Shown piece by piece: positions 23,746 through 33,202 of a stretch of DNA of 64,000 bases. The translations under genes and the position numbers were made by a program. This DNA is from an uncultured Modestobacter sp. GTDB lineage: Bacteria; Actinomycetota; Actinomycetes; Mycobacteriales; Geodermatophilaceae. Position 1 is the first letter of the stretch. Every line of letters begins with the position of its first letter. Under the pieces are notes generated by a model that ran no database searches, was not told the DNA's origin, and saw nothing but the letters and a program-made list of their open reading frames with translations. The DNA lies in NCBI RefSeq assembly GCF_947486615.1, contig NZ_CANKUD010000012.1:62001-126000 (forward strand). Direction: 5' to 3'.

Positions 23746-25629
23746 TCAGAGCAGGTCGAACTCGTTGAACGCGGCCCCGCCGGAGAGCAGTGCGTAGCCC
23801 GGGCCGCGGTCGAAGAACGGCTCGACGTCCGGCCGCCCGGCCCGCATCGACGCCCGCAGCTCCTCGGTCGCGGCGTGGTCGGGCGTCCCGTCGTCCTGGA
23901 TCACGACGCCGTAGTCGTCCCGGGCGCCGGCCACGCTGACCTTGTGCCAGGCGATGTCGCGCAGCACCTCCTCGATCGGCCGCTCCAGCGGGTCACCCCA
24001 GCCGCCGCCGCCCGTCGTCCGTACCCGCACGACGGTGCCGGCCTTGAGCGGCTCGGCGTCGGCCAGCGCGTCGACCTCGTGCTCGTCCGGGCCGCCCGGG
24101 TCGACGGTGATCGAGAACGGGCGCCCCGCCTTGCCGCCCTTCACGCCCCAGCAGGACAGGATCGAGCGGTCGGCGATGGACATGAAGTGCGCGTCGCGCA
24201 GCACCCGGATGTCCTTCTCGTAGCCGCAGCCGCCGCGGTACCGGCCCGGCCCGCCGGAGTCCTTCGCCAGCGCCAGCCGCTCGATCCGCAGCGGGAACCG
24301 GGACTCGGTGAACTCCGTGGGCAGGTTCCGGGAGTCCGGGACGACGTGGATGGTGTCCTCGCCGTCGGCGTAGTACCGGCCACCGGAGCCGCCGCCGAGC
24401 ACCTCGCGCATCAGGTACGGCTCGCCGTTGACGTCGGTGCCGTAGACGCCGGTGTAGCGGATCGTCTCCTGGTCGGCGGGCATCCGGCCGCCGGTGGCCT
24501 TGGCCAGCACCCCGGCCAGCACGCCGAGCAGCCGCAGGATCACGAACGTCCGGGCGTTGGTGGGCGCCGGGAAGATCGGGGTGAGCAGCGTGCCCTTCTC
24601 CGGGAACCGCATCTCGATCAGCGGTACGACGCCCTCGTTGACGTCCAGCTGCGCCGTCCGCTCCGGCGACTCGGCCAGGTTGCGCAGGATCGGCGCCAGC
24701 CACTTCTTCAGGAAGTTGCCGTCGGCGTAGTCGCCGCAGTGGTTGATCGGGCCCTTGGCCTGCGGGCCGGTGCCGGTGAAGTCGATGACCAGCGGGACGT
24801 CCTTCGTGGAGTCCATGGTCAGCGTGATCCGCTGCCGGTGCAGCTGCGGGGCGTCGACGCCGTCGTGCTCGGCGTAGTCCTCCCAGACGTAGGAGCCGTC
24901 CGGGATCTGGGACAGGATCTCCCGGCGGTACACCTCGGTCGAGTTGCTGAGGATCGACTCGAAGCACGCCTCGACCGCGGCCACCCCGTACCGGTCGAAC
25001 AGCTCACCGAGCCGTCGTGCCCCGGCCAGGCAGGCCGAGCACTCGGCGTCCAGGTCGGCGGCGAGAGAGTCGGGCATCCGCGAGTTGCGGGTCATGATCG
25101 TCAGCGCCGCGTCGTTGCGGACACCGCGGTCCCACAGCTTGATCGGGGGGACCATCAGGCCCTCCTCGAACACGCTGGTGGCCGCCGACGGCATGGAGCC
25201 GGGCACCGCGCCGCCGATGTCGTCGTGGTGGCCGAAGGCCTGCACGAAGGCGACCACGGTCGGCGCCCCGTCCACGTCGGCGAAGACCGGCACCGTCACG
25301 CACAGGTCGGGCAGGTGGCCGATCCCGCCCTCGGAGAGGTAGACGTCGTTGTGGAAGAAGACGTCGCCGGGGTTCATCGTGTCGATCGGGTGGTCGCGGA
25401 CCACCGGCTGCACCAGCGCGGAGTACGAGCGGCCGGTGAGCTTGCGCAGCCGGCGGTCGTGGATGCCGGCCCGGAAGTCGTGCGCGTCGCGGATCATCGG
25501 GGAGCGGGAGGTCCGCCCGATCGACGTCTCCACCTCCCGCTCGATCGCCGCCAGCGTCCCCGCGACGATCTCCACCAGCACCGGGTCGGCGCCGTCCACC
25601 CGGCCTTGTTGGCCAACATGGCTGGTCAT
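23746..25629 (-). CDS. hyuB: Hydantoinase B / oxoprolinase beta-type subunit
   Basis: 627 residues. Family blocks of HyuB are visible: DVFFHNDVYLSEGGIGHLPDLCVTVPV near residue 95, FVQAFGHHDDIGGAVPGSM, and the late GGPGRYRGGCGYEKDIRVL and VRTTGGGGWGDPLERP segments. With HyuA it forms ATP-dependent amide or lactam hydrolases (N-methylhydantoinase, 5-oxoprolinase) or, in other members, acetone/acetophenone carboxylases. The ATG overlaps the hyuA stop (ATGA), giving a translationally coupled pair. There is no third small subunit of acetone-carboxylase type, which argues mildly for a hydantoin/oxoproline-type reaction. Confidence 0.9.
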   Translation of the reverse strand: MTSHVGQQGRVDGADPVLVEIVAGTLAAIEREVETSIGRTSRSPMIRDAHDFRAGIHDRRLRKLTGRSYSALVQPVVRDHPIDTMNPGDVFFHNDVYLSEGGIGHLPDLCVTVPVFADVDGAPTVVAFVQAFGHHDDIGGAVPGSMPSAATSVFEEGLMVPPIKLWDRGVRNDAALTIMTRNSRMPDSLAADLDAECSACLAGARRLGELFDRYGVAAVEACFESILSNSTEVYRREILSQIPDGSYVWEDYAEHDGVDAPQLHRQRITLTMDSTKDVPLVIDFTGTGPQAKGPINHCGDYADGNFLKKWLAPILRNLAESPERTAQLDVNEGVVPLIEMRFPEKGTLLTPIFPAPTNARTFVILRLLGVLAGVLAKATGGRMPADQETIRYTGVYGTDVNGEPYLMREVLGGGSGGRYYADGEDTIHVVPDSRNLPTEFTESRFPLRIERLALAKDSGGPGRYRGGCGYEKDIRVLRDAHFMSIADRSILSCWGVKGGKAGRPFSITVDPGGPDEHEVDALADAEPLKAGTVVRVRTTGGGGWGDPLERPIEEVLRDIAWHKVSVAGARDDYGVVIQDDGTPDHAATEELRASMRAGRPDVEPFFDRGPGYALLSGGAAFNEFDLL

Positions 25630-27689
25630 CGGGTGGTCTCCTTCGTGAGCAGCAGGTTGCCGAAGCGGTCGACGGTGGCGGCGAAGCCGGGGTGCACCGG
25701 GACGGTGGAGCCGAACTCCTCGACGATCGCCGGGCCGGCGACGACGTCACCGGGGGAGAGGTCGGGCCGCCAGTACAGCGGCGCCTCGACCCACTCGTCG
25801 AAGAACACCGGGCGGGTCCCGCGGCGGGCGTCCCGGCCGGACGGCGTGAGTTCGACGATCTCCGGACGGCGGATCGGCCCGATCCCGCTGACCCGCAGGT
25901 TCACCCACTCCACCGCCTGCCGTGGATCGGTGGCGAAGTCGTAGCCGTAGAGCTGGTGGTGCGCCGCGTGGAAGGCGGTGGCCACCGCGTCGATGGCCGC
26001 CTCGTCCAGCTCCCCGTCCCCGACCGCGACCCGCACCTCGAACGCCTGGCCGACGTAGCGCAGGTCGGCGGTGCGCTGCATCCGCTGCTCGCCGCGCGGG
26101 AAGCCCTCGCCGTCCAGGGCGACCTCGGCCTGGCCCTCGAGGTCGGCGAAGGCGGCGGCCAGCGTGGCGGGGGAGACGTCGGCGTGCCGGGCGACCATCG
26201 TCTGCACGTAGTCGTTGCGGACGTCGACGGTGAGCAGCCCGAAGGCGCTGACGTTGCCCGGGTTCGGCGGCACCAGGGTGCGTGGCAGGCCGAGCACGTC
26301 CATCAGCCGGCAGGCCAGCAGCGAGCCGGAGCCGCCGAAGGTGGTGAGGGTGAAATCGCGGACGTCGAGGCCGCGGGCGACGGTGACCTGGCGCAGCGCG
26401 TTGGCCTGGTTCCACGCGGAGATCTCCAGGATGCCGCCGGCCAGCGCCTCCACCGTCAGGCCCAGCTTGCCGGCCAGCTGCTCCAGCCCGGCCCGGGCGG
26501 CGTCGACCGACAGCGGGATCTCCCCGCCCAGCAGGTGCGGGGGGATCCGGCCGAGGACGACGTGCGCGTCGGTGACCGTGGGCTGCTCGCCGCCTCCTGC
26601 GTAGCAGATTGGCCCCGGGTCGGCGCCGGCCGACTTCGGCCCCACCTTGAGGGTGCCCTCGGGTGACAGCCAGGCGATCGAGCCGCCGCCGGCGCCGACG
26701 GTGACCACGTCGATCATCGGGATCTTGGACGGGTAGTCGCCGACCGAGCCCTCGGTGGTCAGCGTCGGCTCCCCGTCGATCACCACGGTGACGTCGGTGG
26801 AGGTGCCGCCGCCGTCGCAGGTGAGCACCCGGTCGAACCCGGCGGTGCCGGCGATCAGCGCGGCGCCCAGGGCGCCCGCGGCGGGGCCGGAGAGCATCGT
26901 GGTGATCGGCTGGTGCACCACCTCGGCCGCGCTGAGCACGCCGCCGTTGCTCTTCATCACGTAGAAGGGGACGGCGGGGGCGATCTCGTCGAGGCGGCGG
27001 CGGATGTTGGTGACGTACGCGCCGACCTTGGGCTTGACCGCGGCATCGACGAGGGTGGTCACCGAGCGCTCGTACTCGCGGTACTCGCGCAGCACCTGGG
27101 AGCTGATCGAGACCACGGCGCCGGGATGTTCCACGTGGAGCACGTCGAGCATCGCCCGCTCGTGGGCGTCGTTCGCGTAGGAGTGCAGGAAGCAGACGCC
27201 GATGGTGGTGATCCCGGCGTCCTTGAAGAACCGGGCGGCCTCGACGGCGTCGTCCCGGTCGAAGGGGCGCACCTCGGCCCCGCTCACGTCGAGCCGCCCG
27301 CGCACCGTGCGGACCAGGTCGGCCGGGACGATCCGCGGCGGCTTGACCCAGAAGTAGCTGTTGCCGTAACCGTCGGGCACCGACTGTCGGGCGATCTCCA
27401 GCACCGACCCGTAGCCCTCGGTGGTGATGAAGCCGATCCGGTCCAGCTTGCCCTCGAGCAGCTGGTTGGTGGCCACCGTCGTCCCGTGGCTGACCGCGGT
27501 GACCGCCGAGCCGTCCAGGCCCAGCTGGTCGAGCACCTTGCGCACGCCGGCGAGGAACCCGTCGGCCGGGTCGGCCGGCGTCGAGGGCGTCTTCGTGGTG
27601 GCGACCTCGCCGGTCTCCTCGTCGACGGCGACGACGTCGGTGAACGTGCCCCCGGTGTCGATGCCGATGCGGACCCGCCGAGCGCTCAT
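25626..27689 (-). CDS. hyuA: Hydantoinase A / oxoprolinase alpha-type subunit
   Basis: 687 residues from ATG 27689. The ASKHA phosphate-1 loop is seen as RIGIDTGGTFTDVVAVD. Further family blocks are SHGTTVATNQLLEGK, MKSNGGV, LSGPAAGALGAALIAG and CDGGGTSTDVTVV, which bind ATP. The C-terminal Hyu domain ends near TVDRFGNLLL. It supplies the ATP-dependent activation of the substrate's carbonyl before hydrolysis or carboxylation by HyuB. It is the first gene of the two-gene operon. The upstream gap to the VOC gene (137 bases) presumably holds the promoter; no operator was identified. Confidence 0.92.
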   Translation of the reverse strand: MSARRVRIGIDTGGTFTDVVAVDEETGEVATTKTPSTPADPADGFLAGVRKVLDQLGLDGSAVTAVSHGTTVATNQLLEGKLDRIGFITTEGYGSVLEIARQSVPDGYGNSYFWVKPPRIVPADLVRTVRGRLDVSGAEVRPFDRDDAVEAARFFKDAGITTIGVCFLHSYANDAHERAMLDVLHVEHPGAVVSISSQVLREYREYERSVTTLVDAAVKPKVGAYVTNIRRRLDEIAPAVPFYVMKSNGGVLSAAEVVHQPITTMLSGPAAGALGAALIAGTAGFDRVLTCDGGGTSTDVTVVIDGEPTLTTEGSVGDYPSKIPMIDVVTVGAGGGSIAWLSPEGTLKVGPKSAGADPGPICYAGGGEQPTVTDAHVVLGRIPPHLLGGEIPLSVDAARAGLEQLAGKLGLTVEALAGGILEISAWNQANALRQVTVARGLDVRDFTLTTFGGSGSLLACRLMDVLGLPRTLVPPNPGNVSAFGLLTVDVRNDYVQTMVARHADVSPATLAAAFADLEGQAEVALDGEGFPRGEQRMQRTADLRYVGQAFEVRVAVGDGELDEAAIDAVATAFHAAHHQLYGYDFATDPRQAVEWVNLRVSGIGPIRRPEIVELTPSGRDARRGTRPVFFDEWVEAPLYWRPDLSPGDVVAGPAIVEEFGSTVPVHPGFAATVDRFGNLLLTKETTR

Positions 27690-27826
27690 GCCGAGAAACC
27701 TTAGTGCTGAGGTACCCGCCTCGGGAAGGTCGCCGATGAACTCGGTGCCGCCGTCGGCCGGCTGCGCGCTGCGCTCGCCGAGCGGGGGCTGTCGTTCCGT
27801 CGGTGGTCCTGGCTAGCGTCCCGCGC

Positions 27827-28201
27827 ATGGCAGACCGCCCGCGGATGACGCTGACCGCCACCGTGCTCGACACTCCCGACCCGCGCGGGCTGGCCCGGTT
27901 CTACGCCGCGCTGCTCGACTGGCCGATCGGCACCGACGACCCGGAGTGGGTCACGCTGCGCCCCGGCGGGCCGGCGCTGTCGTTCCAGCTGGAGCCCGAC
28001 CACGTGCCACCGGTCTGGCCGGCGGGCAAGGGCGACCCGCGGATGCAGCTGCACCTGGACGTCGCCGTCGACGACCTGGCCGCCGCGGTCGAGTTCGCCG
28101 TCTCCCTGGGCGCGACGGTCGCCGGGTTCCAGCCGCAGGACGACGTCCGGGTGATGCGCGACCCGGCCGGCCACCCGTTCTGCCTCTACATCGAGGGGTG
28201 A
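27827..28201 (+). CDS. VOC-family (glyoxalase-like) protein
   Basis: 124 residues from ATG 27827. Single VOC module: MTLTATVLDTPDPRGLARFYAALLDWPIG, central PRMQLHLDVAVDDLAAAVEFAVSLGA, and C-terminal RVMRDPAGHPFCLY, the classic beta-alpha-beta3 repeats of glyoxalase-like proteins. Members are metal-dependent lyases, dioxygenases or drug-binding proteins. The full set of metal ligands cannot be assigned with confidence, so the function is unknown. It converges with the dienelactone hydrolase gene (18 bases). Confidence 0.85.
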   Translation: MADRPRMTLTATVLDTPDPRGLARFYAALLDWPIGTDDPEWVTLRPGGPALSFQLEPDHVPPVWPAGKGDPRMQLHLDVAVDDLAAAVEFAVSLGATVAGFQPQDDVRVMRDPAGHPFCLYIEG

Positions 28202-28219
28202 CCGGCCGGGTCGCGCCGG

Positions 28220-29050
28220 TCAGCCGGCCGAGGCGGCTGCCCGGTCCGCCGGCTGGGTGGCCAGGCGTTCCCGCAGGAACGCCACGACCTGCTCGCGGGC
28301 CTCGTGCGTCGGGTGCCCGGGCGTCTCGACGTCCTTGCTGGTCAGCACCATGTGCTCCTTGCTGCCGATGCCCGCCTCGTTCCCCGGGCGGGAGTTCAGC
28401 GCGATCGGCAGCCAGCCGTCGCCGAAGGCGGCGCGCAGCGAGCGGAAGCGGTCCCGGGGCGCGGCGGCGTCCTCGCTGAACCGCAGCCCGAGCAGGCACA
28501 GCCCCTCCTTCTCCACCCGGGTCACGATCGCGTCCCGCTCCCGGTCGGACATGCCCAGGTCGCGCCGGTGCCCGGCGGAGAGCGGGAACGGGATGGAGGG
28601 CTGGCTGGCCACCGGCGCCAGGACGGCGGGCTCGGCGGCCGAGGCGAGGGCGAACCCGCCGCTGAAGCACATGCCGATCACCCCGACCCCGGGGCCGCCG
28701 ACCTGGTCGTGCACCCGGCGCGCCACGGCCCGGACGTACTCGGCCACCGGCCGGTCGGCGCGCTTGGCGAAGGCCCGGAACTCCCGGCTGATGCAGGCCG
28801 CGGCCAGGCTGCGCGCCGCGTAGCCGGGGGTCATCGGCTTACCGGGTTCACCGAACAGGGAGACCACGGTGACGGTGAAGCCGGCGTCGACCAGGTGGTC
28901 GGCCAGCCCCAGCACCTGCGGGGTCATGCCGGGGATCTCCGGCAGCAGGACGACGCCCGGGCCGGAGCCGCGGGTGTGGAGGGTGTGGGTGATGCCGGCG
29001 TTGGTGAACGGCTCGGACGCCCAGCCTGCGAGTGATGACGACTCTGTCAT
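28220..29050 (-). CDS. Dienelactone hydrolase-family protein
   Basis: 276 residues from ATG 29050. The nucleophile elbow GMCFSGG places Cys128 as the catalytic nucleophile, as in dienelactone hydrolase. PEIPG supplies the conserved Glu38. A histidine within the C-terminal GHPTHEAREQV segment is the candidate base. It would hydrolyse a lactone or small ester. No chlorocatechol or beta-ketoadipate genes are nearby, so a ring-cleavage role is not supported. Cytoplasmic and monocistronic. Confidence 0.83.
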   Translation of the reverse strand: MTESSSLAGWASEPFTNAGITHTLHTRGSGPGVVLLPEIPGMTPQVLGLADHLVDAGFTVTVVSLFGEPGKPMTPGYAARSLAAACISREFRAFAKRADRPVAEYVRAVARRVHDQVGGPGVGVIGMCFSGGFALASAAEPAVLAPVASQPSIPFPLSAGHRRDLGMSDRERDAIVTRVEKEGLCLLGLRFSEDAAAPRDRFRSLRAAFGDGWLPIALNSRPGNEAGIGSKEHMVLTSKDVETPGHPTHEAREQVVAFLRERLATQPADRAAASAG

Positions 29051-29174
29051 CGGTTGATCGTGGAGCACGACGGCCGATCGGTCGAGCCCTGCGCCTCCGG
29101 ATGGTGCGTGACGATCTGGCGTCGGTTGGCCACGTGGGCCCACCCGACCCGGCGCGCCGGGTGAACCTGGGGTC

Positions 29175-30749
29175 ATGGCGACGGCAGCACCGACCGGGGA
29201 CGAGCGGATCGACACCGGCGGTGCGGGCTCCGTACCGGCCGGCCGCGCGGCGGCGTCCGGGCTGCTCGCGGCGGCCGCTGGGATCGGCGTGGCCGAGCTG
29301 GTCGGCGGCCTGGTGGACCGGGTGCCCTCGCTGGTGCTGTCGGTCGGGGACGCCGTCATCGACAGCGTGCCCGGCTGGCTCGAGCGGGCCGCGATCGCCG
29401 CGCTGGGCAGCAACGACAAGCCGGTGCTGCTGGCCTCGATCGCCCTGGTCGCCGCTGGGCTGGGCGCCGCGACCGGGCTGCTCGCGCGGTACCGGTTCCT
29501 CATCGGCGCGGTCGCCTTCGTGCTGGTCACCGCCGTGGGCGTCGCCGCCGGCCTGGCCACGGAGGACGTCTCCCCGCTCGGCACGGTGCTGGCCGGGCTG
29601 CTGGGCGCCGCGGTCGGGGTCGCCGTCCTGCACCGCCTGCTCGCCGCGGCCGCCCGGGAGGCCCGGCCGGACGCCTCGCCGGGCACGGGCCGGCGTGGCT
29701 TCCTGCTGCTGGCCGCGGGCGCGGCGGCGGTGGCGGTGGCCGGCGGGGTCGGCGGCTGGCTGCTGACCGGCCGCGAGCGGCTGGACGCCGTCCGGGCCGC
29801 GATCCGGCTGCCCCGGCCCGCCCGTCCGGCACCGGCGCCACTCGCCGGGGCGGACCTGGACATCCCCGGCCTCACCCCGCTGTACGTGGCGAACGAGGAC
29901 TTCTACCGGATCGACACCGCGCTGCGGGTGCCCACCGTCGACCCGGCCGACTGGCGGCTGGAGATCACCGGCCTGGTCGACCAGCCCTTCTCCCTGACCT
30001 ACGACGAGCTGATGGCGATGCCGCAGATCGAGGCCGACGTGACCCTGGCCTGCGTCTCCAACGAGGTGGGCGGTGACCTGGTGGGCAACGCCCGCTGGCA
30101 GGGGGTGCCGCTGCGGGCGCTGCTGGAGCGCGCCGGTGTGCAGCGGGGTGCCACCCAGCTGCTCAGCCGCTCGGTCGACGGGTTCACCGCCGGGTTCCCC
30201 ACGGTCACCGCCCTGGACCTGGAGGAGGCCATGGTGGCGGTCGGGATGAACGGGGAGCCGTTGCCGGCCGAGCACGGCTTCCCGGCCCGGCTCGTCGTCC
30301 CGGGGCTCTACGGGTACGTGTCGGCGACCAAGTGGCTGTCCTCGATCGAGCTCACCGACTGGGACGTCGACGGCTACTGGGTCCCGCGCGGCTGGGCGAA
30401 GGAGGGGCCGATCAAGACCCAGTCCCGGATCGACGTCCCCCGCCCGGGCGGCTCGGTGAGCGCCGGCCGGCAGCCGATCGCCGGGGTGGCCTGGGCGCCG
30501 ACCCGGGGCATCGAGGGCGTCGAGGTTCGGATCGACGACGGGCCGTGGCAGCCGGCGGTGCTGGCCGAGCAGCTGGACGTGGACTGCTGGCGGCAGTGGT
30601 ACCTGCCCTGGGACGCCACCCCCGGCCGGCACGTGATCACCGCCCGGGCCACCGACGGCGCCGGCGAGCGGCAGACCGACGAGCGCACCCCGGTCGCCCC
30701 GGACGGCGCCTCCGGCCACCCGGCCATCGAGGTCGACGTCGATGGCTGA
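29175..30749 (+). CDS. Membrane-anchored sulfite oxidase-like molybdopterin protein
   Basis: 524 residues. The N-terminal 200 residues hold about five hydrophobic segments (for example 25-45, 84-104, 108-128, 138-158, 176-198). From about 230 a sulfite-oxidase molybdopterin domain begins: YVANEDFYRIDTAL, then TLACVSNEVGG with Cys293 as the expected Mo-thiolate ligand, then GLYGYVSATKWLSSIELTD. The C-terminal immunoglobulin-like dimerisation domain contains GVEVRIDDGPW. Proteins of this build are periplasm-facing oxidoreductases of uncertain substrate. GRRGFLLL at about 172-179 looks like a remnant twin-arginine motif within the membrane region. No cytochrome partner gene is adjacent. Confidence 0.88.
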   Translation: MATAAPTGDERIDTGGAGSVPAGRAAASGLLAAAAGIGVAELVGGLVDRVPSLVLSVGDAVIDSVPGWLERAAIAALGSNDKPVLLASIALVAAGLGAATGLLARYRFLIGAVAFVLVTAVGVAAGLATEDVSPLGTVLAGLLGAAVGVAVLHRLLAAAAREARPDASPGTGRRGFLLLAAGAAAVAVAGGVGGWLLTGRERLDAVRAAIRLPRPARPAPAPLAGADLDIPGLTPLYVANEDFYRIDTALRVPTVDPADWRLEITGLVDQPFSLTYDELMAMPQIEADVTLACVSNEVGGDLVGNARWQGVPLRALLERAGVQRGATQLLSRSVDGFTAGFPTVTALDLEEAMVAVGMNGEPLPAEHGFPARLVVPGLYGYVSATKWLSSIELTDWDVDGYWVPRGWAKEGPIKTQSRIDVPRPGGSVSAGRQPIAGVAWAPTRGIEGVEVRIDDGPWQPAVLAEQLDVDCWRQWYLPWDATPGRHVITARATDGAGERQTDERTPVAPDGASGHPAIEVDVDG

Positions 30750-30840
30750 GGCCGAGGCGTCACCGGTTCGCCGGCGGAACGTGACACGACTGCAAGGCGC
30801 CCGGGGCGGCTGTCCGGCCGGGTGTGGGTAGGCCGGGAGG

Positions 30841-32328
30841 ATGAGCAGTCCTCCCGGTACCTCGACCTGGTCGCCGCCCGCCGACGAGCGCCCGCGGGCA
30901 CCCGGCCGGTTCGGCGTCCGCGCGGTCCTCGGGCTGGTCGCCCTGCTGGTCGGTGCGGTGCCCTTCCTGGCGCTGTGGCTGCTGGTCCAGCAGAACTGGT
31001 CGCCGCTGGCCTCCCTGGACGGCGACGTCGCCGCGGAGCTGAACGAGGTGGTCAGCCGGTCCCCGCTGCTGGTGAGCGTGCTGCGCGGCGTCACCGACCT
31101 CGGCGGTGCCGGCGCGTCGGTGCTGGTGACGACCCTGGCCACGCTCTTCCTGCTCATCCGGCAGCACCGGCGGCTGGCCGCGTTCGTCGCGGTCTCCGGG
31201 ATCGGGCTCGCCGTGCTGGTGCCGCTCACCAAGTTCATCGCCGACCGGGCCCGGCCCGTGGTGGAGAACCCGGTGGTGGACACCCCGAGCAACGCCAGCT
31301 TCCCCAGCGGCCACGCCATGACGGCCGTGGTCACCTGGGGCGTGCTGGCGCTGGTGGTGCTGCCACTGGTGCGCCGCCGACTGCGGCCGTGGCTGGTCGC
31401 GGGGCTGGCCCTGCTGGTGTTCGTGATCGGCTTCACCCGGCTGGCGCTGGGCGTGCACTTCGTCTCCGACGTCCTGGCCGGCTGGGCGCTCGGCGTGGCC
31501 TGGCTGGCCATCACCACGGTGGCCTTCCGCGGGTGGCAGCACGACCGGCACCAGCACAGCGACGAGCCGATGGACCCGCTGGACGTCGACCCGGCGGAGG
31601 TGCCGCGGCCGGCCCCGACCCACCAGGCGGCGCTGCCCGCGGGGTGGACGACGGTGCTCCGGCTGGCCGGGGTGGCGGTGGCGCTGTTCGCCACGCTCGC
31701 CGGGCTGGGTCTGCTGGTCACCGGCGTGCTGGGCGACACCGCGCTGAGCCGATGGGAGCGCAGCGTCGCCGGGTGGTTCGTCGACCAGCGCGCCGACACG
31801 CTCACCACGGTGGCCGAGGCGGTCGGCACCCTGTCGGGCACCCGGGCGGTCATCGCCGTGGGGCTCGGCCTCGCCGTCCTGTCGCTGGCCGTCGTCGGCA
31901 GCTGGCGCCCGGTCGTGTTCGTCCTGACCGTGGTCCTCGGCGAGCTGCTGCTGTACTTCGTCGTCGGCCAGGTGGTCGGTCGGCTGCGGCCCGAGGTCGC
32001 CGACCTGACCGACGGGCTGCCCACCGGCGCCAGCTGGCCCTCCGGTCACGCGGGCATGGCCGTCGCCCTCTACGGCGGACTCGCGGCGCTGGTCATCGCC
32101 TATGCCGAGCACCGCACACGGTGGGCGGTGCTGGCCGTGCCGGTGCTGCTCGCGGCGGCGATCGCCCTCTCCCGGCTCTACGTCGCCGCCCACTACCCGA
32201 CCGACGTCGTCGCCGGGCTGCTGCTGGGCACGGTCTGGGTGCTCGGCTGCGCGTGGGCCTTCCAGCTGGGCCGGCAGCAGCCGGCCGAGGAGCCGGTGCC
32301 AGCGCGCAGCGCGACGGCGAGCATCTGA
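30841..32328 (+). CDS. Double PAP2-domain membrane phosphatase
   Basis: 495 residues containing two complete PAP2 units. Unit one: KFIADRARP (131-139), SFPSGHA (153-159) and a later TRLALGVHFVSDV. Unit two, after a hydrophilic linker of about 45 residues: VVGRLRP, SWPSGHA and SRLYVAAHYPTDV. Each has the Arg, Ser-Gly-His and His residues of the acid-phosphatase mechanism with about six membrane helices. Single-domain members dephosphorylate undecaprenyl pyrophosphate, phosphatidate or similar lipids outside the membrane. A tandem duplication is unusual. The stop codon overlaps the ATG of a phosphoesterase gene, so the two enzymes are made together. Confidence 0.9.
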   Translation: MSSPPGTSTWSPPADERPRAPGRFGVRAVLGLVALLVGAVPFLALWLLVQQNWSPLASLDGDVAAELNEVVSRSPLLVSVLRGVTDLGGAGASVLVTTLATLFLLIRQHRRLAAFVAVSGIGLAVLVPLTKFIADRARPVVENPVVDTPSNASFPSGHAMTAVVTWGVLALVVLPLVRRRLRPWLVAGLALLVFVIGFTRLALGVHFVSDVLAGWALGVAWLAITTVAFRGWQHDRHQHSDEPMDPLDVDPAEVPRPAPTHQAALPAGWTTVLRLAGVAVALFATLAGLGLLVTGVLGDTALSRWERSVAGWFVDQRADTLTTVAEAVGTLSGTRAVIAVGLGLAVLSLAVVGSWRPVVFVLTVVLGELLLYFVVGQVVGRLRPEVADLTDGLPTGASWPSGHAGMAVALYGGLAALVIAYAEHRTRWAVLAVPVLLAAAIALSRLYVAAHYPTDVVAGLLLGTVWVLGCAWAFQLGRQQPAEEPVPARSATASI

Positions 32329-33200
32329 TGGGGCGCTGGCTCGTCCGTGCCGGGTTGGCGCTGCTCGCGGTGCTCGTGCTGCTCATCGGCTACGGCGCGC
32401 TGATCGAGCCGCGACTGGTGCTGGACGAGGAACGGGAGACCGTCGAGCTGCCCGGCCTGGCCGCGGGGGCGGACCCGATCGAGGTCGCCCTGCTGGCCGA
32501 CGTGCAGATCGGCATGTGGTGGGCCAACACGGGCATGGTCGAGCGCGCGGCGCAGCGGGCGGTGGACGCCGACCCCGACGTCGTCCTGCTCGGCGGGGAC
32601 TTCGTGTACGACGCCGGCCCGGACGTCGACCCGGAGGTGGCGACGGTGCTGGACCTGCTGGACCCGCTGCTGGAGTCCGGCATCCCCACCTACGCCGTGC
32701 TGGGCAACCACGACCACGCCAGCGGCGCGGTGACGGAGCTGACCACGGCGCTGGAGGGCGCGGGCGTCCCGGTGCTGGTCAACGAGTCGGTCCCGGTGCC
32801 GGGCACCGGGACCGATCCGCTGCACGTCGTCGGGATCGGTGCCTCCCGCCCCGGCGTGGCCGACCCCGGCCAGGCGCTGAGCGGACTGCCGGCGGACGCG
32901 CCTCGGGTCGTGCTGATGCACAACCCGAGCGCCTTCCCCGACCTGCCGGCGGACAGCGCACCGCTGGCGGTGGCCGGGCACACGCACTGCGGCCAGATCG
33001 CGCTCCCGGGGACGCCGGAGTGGAGCTACCTGGGGCTCACCGACGAGGAGGAGGTCGTGGTCGACGGGTGGGCGCCGGAGGACCACGGCGCCGACGGCAA
33101 CGCGCTGTTCGTCACCTGCGGCCTCGGGTTCAGCGTCGTCCCGGTGCGGATCAACGCCCCGCCGCAGGTCGTCTTCTTCGAGCTGCGCCCGCCGGCCTGA
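32328..33200 (+). CDS. Membrane-anchored metallophosphoesterase
   Basis: 290 residues. An N-terminal hydrophobic segment (about 7-24, WLVRAGLALLAVLVLLIGYG) acts as signal anchor. The calcineurin-like fold is complete: LLADVQIG, LLGGDFVYD, VLGNHDHASG, VLMHNP and AGHTHCGQIALP, giving the dimetal ligands. Members with this layout resemble YkuE/LpxH-like proteins acting on lipid or cell-wall phosphate esters outside the membrane. The TGATG overlap with the double PAP2 gene suggests sequential dephosphorylation of one substrate class. The substrate is not predictable. Confidence 0.88.
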   Translation: MGRWLVRAGLALLAVLVLLIGYGALIEPRLVLDEERETVELPGLAAGADPIEVALLADVQIGMWWANTGMVERAAQRAVDADPDVVLLGGDFVYDAGPDVDPEVATVLDLLDPLLESGIPTYAVLGNHDHASGAVTELTTALEGAGVPVLVNESVPVPGTGTDPLHVVGIGASRPGVADPGQALSGLPADAPRVVLMHNPSAFPDLPADSAPLAVAGHTHCGQIALPGTPEWSYLGLTDEEEVVVDGWAPEDHGADGNALFVTCGLGFSVVPVRINAPPQVVFFELRPPA

Positions 33201-33202
33201 GG

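Noticed and set aside
27690-27826. A possible protein fragment (DELGAAVGRLRAALAERG-like) between hyuA and the VOC gene
   Set aside because: Too short, without a start or family match; cannot be separated from chance coding character.
25747-27873. A 708-codon minus-strand frame over hyuA
   Set aside because: It is out of register with the HyuA frame, which carries all family motifs; the alternative translation is Arg/Gly/Ala-rich without motifs.
28848-32024. A 1058-codon open frame on the minus strand
   Set aside because: It overlays three clear genes on the plus strand (molybdopterin oxidoreductase, PAP2 phosphatase and neighbours) and its composition (Arg, Thr, Ser, Pro) is the usual antisense shadow of GC-rich coding DNA.
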